Of a stretch of DNA of 64,000 nucleotides, positions 58,330-64,000 are shown in pieces; position 1 is the stretch's first letter; every line of letters begins with the position of its first letter. The notes beneath the pieces were generated by a model that was given only the letters and a program-made list of their open reading frames with translations, made no database searches and was not told the origin of the DNA. This stretch comes from Betaproteobacteria bacterium (GTDB lineage Bacteria; Pseudomonadota; Gammaproteobacteria; Burkholderiales; Burkholderiaceae_C), in NCBI GenBank assembly GCA_016868355.1, contig VGHB01000014.1:1-64000 (forward strand), in the 5' to 3' direction. The position numbers and the translations under genes are program-made.

Positions 58330-59460
58330 CTAGGCCAACGCGCGGCCGATCAGAATTTTCTGAATATCGCTCGTGCCTTCGTAGATTTGGCACACCCGAA
58401 CATCGCGGTAGATACGCTCCACCGGAAAGTCGCTGACATAGCCATAGCCGCCATGAACCTGGATGGCGTCGCTGCACACGCGCTCGGCCATTTCGCTGGT
58501 GAAGAGCTTGGCCATGGCCGCTTCCTTCAGGCAGGGCTGGCCCGCATCCTTGAGCGCGGCAGCGTGGTGAATCAGCTGGCGCGCCGCTTCGATTTGCGTG
58601 GCCATATCTGCCAACTTGAACTGCACGCTCTGGTGTTCGAAGATGGGCTTATCGAAGGCCGTGCGATCTTTCGAATAGCGCAGCGCTGCTTCGAAGGCTG
58701 CCCGCGCCATACCCAGGCTTTGGGCGGCGATGCCGATGCGCCCGCCTTCCAAACCCGACAGCGCAATCTTCAAGCCCTGGCCCTCTTCACCCAGGCGACA
58801 TGCCAGCGGCAAGCGGCAGTTTTCGAAGCGAATCTGGGCGGTGTCGCTGCTATGTTGCCCCATCTTCTCTTCCAGGCGCGCCACCTGGTAGCCAGGGGTG
58901 TCGGTGGGTATGACAAAGGCGCTGATGCCCTTTTTGCCTGCGGTTTTATCGGTCACCGCCATCACAATGGCCGCATCGGCATTCTGGCCACTGGTGATGA
59001 ACTGCTTGACGCCGTTGAGCACATAGTGGTCACCCTCGCGTACAGCCGTGGTCTTCAGGCCATCGGCCTGTGAGCCCACATGCGGCTCTGTCAAGCAAAA
59101 CGCGCCGAGCATCTGCCCTGCAGCCAGGGGCTTGAGCCACTGCTGCTTCTGGTCTTCGTTGGCCCAAGCCACCAGAATGCTGCACACTGGACAATTGTTT
59201 ACGCTGACCACGGTGGACATGCCGCCGTCACCTGCGGCGATTTCTTCCAGAATGACCGCCAAGGCCAGGTAGTCCAGCCCGGCACCGCCGTACTCAGGCG
59301 GTACGGCCACTCCATAGCACCCCAAGTCCGCAAGGCCACGCAACTCAGCCGCAGGGAAGTGGTGCTCTCGGTCCCATCGCGCAGCCTGCGGCGCGATGAA
59401 GTCTTGCACATAGGCACGCACGGCGTCTTGCACCGCGCGATGGTCTTCACTCAGCAACAT
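58330..59460 (-). CDS. acyl-CoA dehydrogenase, short/branched-chain type
   Basis: This is a 376-residue flavoenzyme with the complete ACAD set: FCLTEPHVGSQADGLKT near residue 125, YVLNGVKQFITSGQ near 155, RTAFDKPIFEHQSVQFKLAD, and QVHGGYGYVSDFPVERIYRD near 335. The catalytic Glu stands in CQIYEGTSDIQ, as in short- and medium-chain enzymes. This distinguishes it from the other two ACADs in the window. ATG 59460 is used, with AAGGAG upstream. Together with the thiolase and SDR genes upstream it may serve short-chain or 2-methyl-branched acyl-CoA breakdown. It follows the DMT transporter gene closely. Confidence 0.87.
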   Translation of the reverse strand: MLLSEDHRAVQDAVRAYVQDFIAPQAARWDREHHFPAAELRGLADLGCYGVAVPPEYGGAGLDYLALAVILEEIAAGDGGMSTVVSVNNCPVCSILVAWANEDQKQQWLKPLAAGQMLGAFCLTEPHVGSQADGLKTTAVREGDHYVLNGVKQFITSGQNADAAIVMAVTDKTAGKKGISAFVIPTDTPGYQVARLEEKMGQHSSDTAQIRFENCRLPLACRLGEEGQGLKIALSGLEGGRIGIAAQSLGMARAAFEAALRYSKDRTAFDKPIFEHQSVQFKLADMATQIEAARQLIHHAAALKDAGQPCLKEAAMAKLFTSEMAERVCSDAIQVHGGYGYVSDFPVERIYRDVRVCQIYEGTSDIQKILIGRALA

Positions 59461-59475
59461 GTTCAAACTCCTTGT

Positions 59476-60378
59476 TCAACGCCTGGCGCGGTTGGCCGTT
59501 ACCACACCGCTCAAGGCCATGGCTGCGCCAACGGCCAACGACCAGCTCAGGGGCTCGCCCAAGAGCAGCACCGCGCTGCTCACCCCCGCCACCGGTACCA
59601 AGCAGATGTAGCTGGACGCCACGCCCGCGCCCAGTGCCGAAATGCCGCGGAAGAACCACGCATACGCCAGCACCGTGGGCCCCAATGCCATGAAGACCAA
59701 GAGGCCAGCCTGGTGGGGTGTCAGCAGGGCAAGACCCTCCAAAGCGGTCGAGGGGCCCTCGACCCCCAAAGCAGCGCACCACAGAAAGGCACAACCCACT
59801 GCGGCGCTCACCGCTGTGGCAGTCAGGGAGTCCACGCCCACCATCAGCCGTTTGGCCATCAGGGAATAGCCCGACCAACACACGATACAGCCCACCAGCA
59901 ACCACTCGCCAACCCCAACACCGCCGGTCAGCAGCATCCAGGGCTGGCCATGCGTCATCACCGTGGCCGCACCCACCACCGCCAGGGCCAAGCCCAGGCC
60001 AATTCCGCGGTTGAGCGGTTCGCCGAACAGCCAAGCCGCTGCCAGGGTAACGAAGACCGGGTTGGTGGTCACCACCACCGCTGCTCGGCTGGCTTCAACC
60101 TGGTGCAGGCCGTACATGAAAAACAGGGTGTAGCCAAACACGCCCACTGCGCCTGCAGCTGCCAGGCCCGCCCACTGCCGCAGCGACAAGGCTGGCCAAG
60201 AGCCCCGCGCAAAGCACGACCATGCCAACAGCACTGCAGCAGCCAGGCTGAAGCGCCAGGCCGAAGAGGACAAGAGGGGAAGGCTCTGCGCAATCGCCCG
60301 GCCCGCCGGCCATGACAGGCCCCACAACAGGGTCATGCCGCACAGGCCCAGGTGTACCCGCAGGGCATTGTTCAACAT
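59476..60378 (-). CDS. DMT-family transporter (EamA type)
   Basis: This is a 300-residue protein with ten predicted membrane helices in two EamA repeats. MTLLWGLSWPAGRAIAQSLP opens the first repeat, and VVVTTNPVFVTLAAAWLFGEPLNR ends it (VTTNPVFVTLAAAWLFGE). The second closes with SSYICLVPVAGVSSAVLLLGE. These proteins are mostly exporters of metabolites or amino acids. The substrate is unknown. The ATG at 60378 lies eight bases after the SDR stop, and the acyl-CoA dehydrogenase follows 15 bases on, so all three share a transcript. Confidence 0.85.
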   Translation of the reverse strand: MLNNALRVHLGLCGMTLLWGLSWPAGRAIAQSLPLLSSSAWRFSLAAAVLLAWSCFARGSWPALSLRQWAGLAAAGAVGVFGYTLFFMYGLHQVEASRAAVVVTTNPVFVTLAAAWLFGEPLNRGIGLGLALAVVGAATVMTHGQPWMLLTGGVGVGEWLLVGCIVCWSGYSLMAKRLMVGVDSLTATAVSAAVGCAFLWCAALGVEGPSTALEGLALLTPHQAGLLVFMALGPTVLAYAWFFRGISALGAGVASSYICLVPVAGVSSAVLLLGEPLSWSLAVGAAMALSGVVTANRARR

Positions 60379-60385
60379 GCTCGAT

Positions 60386-61051
60386 TCACCAGGACAGGGC
60401 CTGACCGTCGTGGTTGAAGAAGCTACCGCTGTCGCTGGGCTTGAGGGCGTCGAGCGTGCGGCGCAGGTCGGCCACGCTGCGGTCCACCGGAATGTCGGCA
60501 CCGTTTCCACCCATATCGGTTTGCACCCAGCCCGGATGAAAGGCCACCACCAAACCGCGCTTGCCCAGAACCAGGGCCGCATCCTTCACCGTGGAGTTCA
60601 AAGCCGCCTTCGATGCCCGGTAGGTCCAGCCCGAGGGGCTGTTGCGCAAGCCGATCGAGCCCATCTTGGAAGACAAGACGCCAATGCGACCACCATCGGC
60701 TAAAGCGTCGAAATACTGCGGTACCAAGCGCATGAAGCCCAAGACATTTGTGTGCATGACGACATCGAAATCTTGCTGCACCGGTGGGTCCACGCCGGCG
60801 GTGCGCGGGCCGAAGATGCCGGCCACATGCCAAATGCGGTCAAAGCGCACGCCGTCGATGCCCCAGGACAGGCCCGAGCAGCCCAAGGCATCAGCGGTAT
60901 TCACCACCAGGGTGTTCACGCCCAAGTCCTTAAGGCGTGCGATACCGGTTTGTCCCCGTGCGGCCGCATACACCGTGTCACCGCCTTCCAGCGACTGCCG
61001 CGCCAACTCATAGCCGATGCCGCGTGAAGCACCGATGATCAAGACATTCAT
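60386..61051 (-). CDS. SDR-family oxidoreductase (C-factor-like)
   Basis: This is a 221-residue short-chain dehydrogenase. It opens MNVLIIGASRGIGYELARQ with the TGxxxGIG-type cofactor loop. Later come HTNVLGFMRLVPQYFDAL, the Ser in IGVLSSKMGSIG and the catalytic pair YRASKAALN near residue 150. PGWVQTDMGG follows, typical of the C-factor/CsgA-like subgroup. Length is short but complete. It starts at 61051 with GAGGA upstream, 11 bases after the thiolase stop. Substrate unknown; the context is fatty or branched acyl-CoA metabolism. Confidence 0.82.
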   Translation of the reverse strand: MNVLIIGASRGIGYELARQSLEGGDTVYAAARGQTGIARLKDLGVNTLVVNTADALGCSGLSWGIDGVRFDRIWHVAGIFGPRTAGVDPPVQQDFDVVMHTNVLGFMRLVPQYFDALADGGRIGVLSSKMGSIGLRNSPSGWTYRASKAALNSTVKDAALVLGKRGLVVAFHPGWVQTDMGGNGADIPVDRSVADLRRTLDALKPSDSGSFFNHDGQALSW

Positions 61052-61061
61052 CGTCGAGTCC

Positions 61062-62240
61062 TCAATAGAGTTCAAGGGCCACGGCCGTGGCCTCGCCGCC
61101 ACCGATGCACAAACAAGCCAGGCCGCGCTTGAGGCCGCGCAGGCGCAGGGCGCCCAGCAAGGTCACCACAATACGCGCGCCTGAGGCTCCAATCGGGTGA
61201 CCCAGGGCGCAAGCACCGCCGTGCACATTCACAATGTCATGCGGCAGCTTGAACTCCGCCATCGCCGCCATCGTTACCGCCGCAAAGGCCTCGTTGACTT
61301 CCCACAGGTCCACCGAAGACGCCAACCAGCCCGCCTTCTTCAAGGCCTTCTGAATGGCCCCAGCCGGCGCGGTGCTGAACCACTCTGGGGCCTGGGCATG
61401 CACCGCATGGCTGACGATGCGCGCGACGGGCTTCAGGCCCAGTGTCTGAGCCCTGGATTCACGCATCATTAACAAAGCAGCAGCGCCATCGGAGATGCTG
61501 GATGCATTGGCCGCGGTGATGGTTCCGTCTTTTTTGAAAGCCGGCTTGAGCAGGGAGATCTTGTCGAGCTTGGCCTTGAAGGGCTGTTCGTCATGGTGGA
61601 TCACGGTGTCGCCCACCTTGCCGGGCAGCGTCACCGGCGCCATTTCCCAATCGAATGCACCGCTCTTGTTGGCCTCAAGGGCCCGCGTGGTTGAAGCCAC
61701 GGCGTATTCGTCTTGCTGCTGGCGACTGAATTGATATTGAGCTGCGCAGGCTTCGGCGAATACGCCCATGGCCTTGCCGCGTTCATAAGCGTCTTCTAAG
61801 CCGTCCATGGCCATGTGGTCGAACAGTTGGGCCGCGCCGTACTTCACACCCTTGCGTGCGAACATCAGGTGTGGGGCGTTGGTCATGCTTTCCATGCCTC
61901 CGGCCACCATCACCTCGGCGCTGCCGGCGACCAGCATGTCGTGCGCAAACATCATGGCGCGCATGCCGCTGCCGCACATCTTGGACAAGGTGACCGCGCC
62001 GGCCGAATCGGGCAAGCCCGCTTGGCGCATGGCCTGGCGCGCAGGCGCTTGGCCTTGCCCAGCCATCAGGCAATTGCCCATCAACACCTCGTTGACAGCA
62101 TCACCGGCTACACCAGCGCGCTGCACTGCTGCTCGGATGGCCACCGCGCCCAATTCGGCCGCACTTAGGCTTGCGAAGCATCCCAACAGGCCGCCAATTG
62201 GCGTACGGGCTGCGGAGGCGATGACAACAGGATCGCTCAC
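61062..62240 (-). CDS. acetyl-CoA C-acyltransferase (thiolase)
   Basis: This is a 392-residue thiolase. The acylated Cys is in VTLSKMCGSGMRAMMFAHD near residue 89. The C-terminal active site has NVHGGACALGHPIGASGAR near 345 and CLCIGGGEATAVALE near the end, with the second Cys. It starts at GTG (62240) with AGGAG upstream; this GTG overlaps the end of the carbonic anhydrase fragment by four bases. It could cleave acetoacetyl-CoA produced at the end of leucine breakdown, or act in beta-oxidation. It lies between liuA and the rest of the liu region. Confidence 0.92.
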   Translation of the reverse strand: MSDPVVIASAARTPIGGLLGCFASLSAAELGAVAIRAAVQRAGVAGDAVNEVLMGNCLMAGQGQAPARQAMRQAGLPDSAGAVTLSKMCGSGMRAMMFAHDMLVAGSAEVMVAGGMESMTNAPHLMFARKGVKYGAAQLFDHMAMDGLEDAYERGKAMGVFAEACAAQYQFSRQQQDEYAVASTTRALEANKSGAFDWEMAPVTLPGKVGDTVIHHDEQPFKAKLDKISLLKPAFKKDGTITAANASSISDGAAALLMMRESRAQTLGLKPVARIVSHAVHAQAPEWFSTAPAGAIQKALKKAGWLASSVDLWEVNEAFAAVTMAAMAEFKLPHDIVNVHGGACALGHPIGASGARIVVTLLGALRLRGLKRGLACLCIGGGEATAVALELY

Positions 62241-62626
62241 AAAACGCTCCTAGGAAGTAAAGGGTAAGCCACCAGTGCGTGCAGGCGCACGTCGTACTCA
62301 TGGCACAGCCAGTTATCAGCCATACCGCCGCAGATACCCCGCACGGCTGCCCGCACGCCAGCGCAGCCGTGGTGGCCCACCACCATGACTTGTTCCACCC
62401 TCAGGTGTTCAACTGCAAATTGAATGGTAGACAAGGCGTTGAGGTCCGAGTGCATCTCCACCTTGGCCACATTGGCCACATTGGCCATATTGCGTTGAAC
62501 GAACACCTCACCCGGGTCCGGGCCGGCGATTTCATTGGCCGGAACGCGGCCGTCGGAGCAGCCGACCCACATGTATTTGGAGTTCTGCTGTTTGTTGACG
62601 AGCAGATCCTCAAGGCGCGGGCTCAT
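62237..62626 (-). pseudogene. truncated beta-carbonic anhydrase
   Basis: This is a 129-residue frame, against about 215 for the family. The zinc and active-site motifs survive (YMWVGCSDGRVPANEIAG; VMVVGHHGCAGVRAAV). The usual N-terminal 25-30 residues between LLxNN and the first motif are missing. The core has a small tandem expansion (NMANVANVAKVEMH, from a nine-base repeat). After MADNWLCHEYDVRLHA the protein ends, losing the last helices. The end overlaps the thiolase GTG as GTGA. I read it as a degenerate copy left between liuA and the thiolase gene. If expressed, it would probably not fold normally. Confidence 0.7.
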
Positions 62627-62679
62627 GGGTTTGGGTTCCCTGGCGTCTCGGTGTGCATGCGCTTGGTGGCTCGACCTGG

Positions 62680-63858
62680 CTACATCGTCTCGGCAAACAG
62701 CTCGCGCCCAATGAGCATGCGCCTAATTTCACTGGTCCCGGCGCCAATCTCGTAGAGCTTGGCGTCGCGCCACAAGCGGCCCAAGGGGTACTCATTGATA
62801 TAGCCGTTGCCGCCGAAAATCTGCAGGCCCTCACCGGCCATCCAGGTGGCCTTCTCCGCACACCACAGGATGACGCTGGCGCAATCTTTGCGCACCTGGC
62901 GCACATGCTGCGCGCCCAGCAGATCTAAATTCTTACCAACGGTGTAGCAAAAGCTGCGCGCGGCCTGCAGCACGGTGTACATGTCGGCCACCTTGCCCTG
63001 AATGAGCTGAAACTCGCCAATGCTCTGGCCGAACTGCTTGCGGTCGTGGATGTAGGGCACCACATTGTCCATCACTGCTTGCATGATGCCGATGGGCCCT
63101 GCGGCCAGCACCGCACGCTCATAGTCCAGGCCACTCATCAGCACCTTGGCGCCGTTGTTTAGGCCACCCAGGATGTGGTCGGTCGGCACCTCGACGTCCT
63201 GGAAGACGAGCTCGCCGGTATGCGAACCCCGCATGCCCAACTTATCGAGCTTTTGAGCGATCGAAAAACCCTTCGTGCCCTTTTCGATCAGAAAGGCGGT
63301 CACACCGCGCGCACCCAACTCGGGCTCGGTCTTGGCGTAGACCACCAGGGTGTCGGCATCCGGCCCATTGGTGATCCACATCTTCGAACCATTGAGTAAG
63401 TAGTAGCCGCCCTTGTCTTCAGCCCTCAGCTTCATGCTGATCACGTCTGAGCCGGCCCCGGGCTCGCTCATGGCCAAGGCGCCCACATGCTCACCGCTGA
63501 TCAGCTTGGGCAGGTATTTGCGGCGCTGCTCTTCGCTGCCGCTGCGCTTGATCTGGTTGACACACAGATTGGAGTGCGCCCCATAGCTCAAGCCCACACT
63601 GGCGCTGGCCCGGCTGATTTCCTCCATGGCTACCATATGGGCCAGGTAGCCCATGTCGGCGCCGCCGTATTCCTCGCCCACAGTGATGCCCAGCACGCCC
63701 AAGTCGCCCATCTTGCGCCACAGGTCCATGGGAAACTGGTCGCTGCGGTCGATCTCGGCCGCGCGCGGGGCGATCTCCGCATCGGCAAAGTCGCGCACCG
63801 TATCTCGCAAGGCATCGATATCAGCACCGAGTTGAAAGTTCAGGCCGGGCAGGTTCAT
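62680..63858 (-). CDS. liuA: isovaleryl-CoA dehydrogenase
   Basis: This is a 392-residue flavoenzyme for the first committed step of leucine breakdown, isovaleryl-CoA to 3-methylcrotonyl-CoA. It has [19 protein letters not shown] and [18 protein letters not shown]. The catalytic Glu is in [16 protein letters not shown] (helix G), the isovaleryl position. At the medium-chain Glu position it reads [23 protein letters not shown] is the usual N-terminus; ATG 63858 has CGGAG upstream. Two LiuR-type boxes lie 30-90 bp before the start. It is the promoter-proximal gene of the liu region in this window. Confidence 0.93.
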   Translation of the reverse strand: MNLPGLNFQLGADIDALRDTVRDFADAEIAPRAAEIDRSDQFPMDLWRKMGDLGVLGITVGEEYGGADMGYLAHMVAMEEISRASASVGLSYGAHSNLCVNQIKRSGSEEQRRKYLPKLISGEHVGALAMSEPGAGSDVISMKLRAEDKGGYYLLNGSKMWITNGPDADTLVVYAKTEPELGARGVTAFLIEKGTKGFSIAQKLDKLGMRGSHTGELVFQDVEVPTDHILGGLNNGAKVLMSGLDYERAVLAAGPIGIMQAVMDNVVPYIHDRKQFGQSIGEFQLIQGKVADMYTVLQAARSFCYTVGKNLDLLGAQHVRQVRKDCASVILWCAEKATWMAGEGLQIFGGNGYINEYPLGRLWRDAKLYEIGAGTSEIRRMLIGRELFAETM

Positions 63859-63889
63859 GGAAACTCCGAAAATGTCGAGCGCACGGTGA

Positions 63890-63911
63890 TTCACGTTTAC
63901 GTAAACGTCAA
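63890..63911 (-). promoter_or_regulatory. LiuR-type operator, proximal box of liuA
   Basis: This 22-bp near-palindrome (plus strand TTCACGTTTAC joined to GTAAACGTCAA) lies 31 bp upstream of the liuA start. It differs from the liuB box by one base. Confidence 0.8.
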
Positions 63912-63926
63912 TCTTAGCCTGCCGAG

Positions 63927-63948
63927 TTTACGTTTACGTAAACGTCAA
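63927..63948 (-). promoter_or_regulatory. LiuR-type operator, distal box of liuA
   Basis: This is a second 22-bp box (plus strand TTTACGTTTAC joined to GTAAACGTCAA), spaced 37 bp start to start from the proximal box. A further partial ACGTTTACG overlap extends its left side. Two boxes on nearly the same helix face suggest cooperative binding. Confidence 0.8.
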
Positions 63949-63975
63949 TTCTATCCAGGCGCAATAAGGGGTCTT

Positions 63976-63994
63976 AAGCCGCTAAAGCGGCTTT
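63976..63994. terminator. hairpin near the right edge
   Basis: AAGCCGCT and AGCGGCTT pair in a tight eight-base stem around AA. Only three T follow on the plus strand. It may mark the end of a gene outside the window or be an incidental palindrome. Confidence 0.3.
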
Positions 63995-64000
63995 GCTGCG

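Overview
The window reads as chromosomal DNA of a GC-rich betaproteobacterium, most likely Burkholderiales and Comamonadaceae-like. This placement rests on gene content and order, not on a search. The clues are the pilC-pilD-coaE-zapD block, Bug-type periplasmic receptors, System II (ResB/CcsA) cytochrome c biogenesis next to cytochrome c4 and engB, tandem cyanophycin synthetases, and groESL with a CIRCE operator.

Layout. Positions 1-1200 are an insertion graveyard: an IS91-type transposase remnant, one AT-rich secreted-protein gene and an IS3-type OrfA remnant. Positions 1200-6650 hold scattered single genes (hydrolase, two-domain rhodanese, Bug receptor, methyltransferase, DUF6641-like remnant, MarC). 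A decayed copy of the downstream tRNA-Pro/gtrA junction lies at 4740-4893. Positions 6768-10759 hold tRNA-Pro(CGG) and a compact gtrA / GT2 / ArnT-like / ChbG-like glycan-modification set. Positions 10802-14394 are pilC, pilD, coaE and zapD. Positions 14449-16692 are groESL with its promoter, CIRCE and terminator. Positions 16691-24585 hold an alpha/beta hydrolase, engB, cytochrome c4, resB, ccsA, msrP and msrQ. Positions 24596-30385 encode one 1929-residue protein made of two complete UvrA units. Positions 30875-33446 pair a Bug receptor with a malonyl-CoA synthetase.

Positions 33469-41334 form a divergent cyanophycin locus. On one side are CphA with an intact Mur-ligase P-loop and a CphA paralogue whose P-loop is lost. 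On the other side are an ABC exporter with an unusual N-terminal domain plus zinc ribbon and an overlapping DUF1854 gene. I judge this the least explained system in the window.

Positions 41425-46889 encode an NAD-dependent formate dehydrogenase with a fused NuoE/NuoF-type subunit, followed by an SDR gene. Positions 46940-63858, all on the minus strand, are mainly a leucine/isovalerate degradation region: isovaleryl-CoA dehydrogenase, both methylcrotonyl-CoA carboxylase subunits, methylglutaconyl-CoA hydratase and HMG-CoA lyase. Biotin synthase, two further acyl-CoA dehydrogenases, a thiolase, SDR and DMT transporter genes, and small unknown genes are embedded in it. Three near-identical 22-bp palindromes upstream of liuA and liuB look like LiuR operators and tie the two halves into one regulon.

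Start codons were chosen from ribosome-binding sites, stop/start overlaps and family N-termini. All functional calls come from motifs read in the translated sequence; no database search was run.
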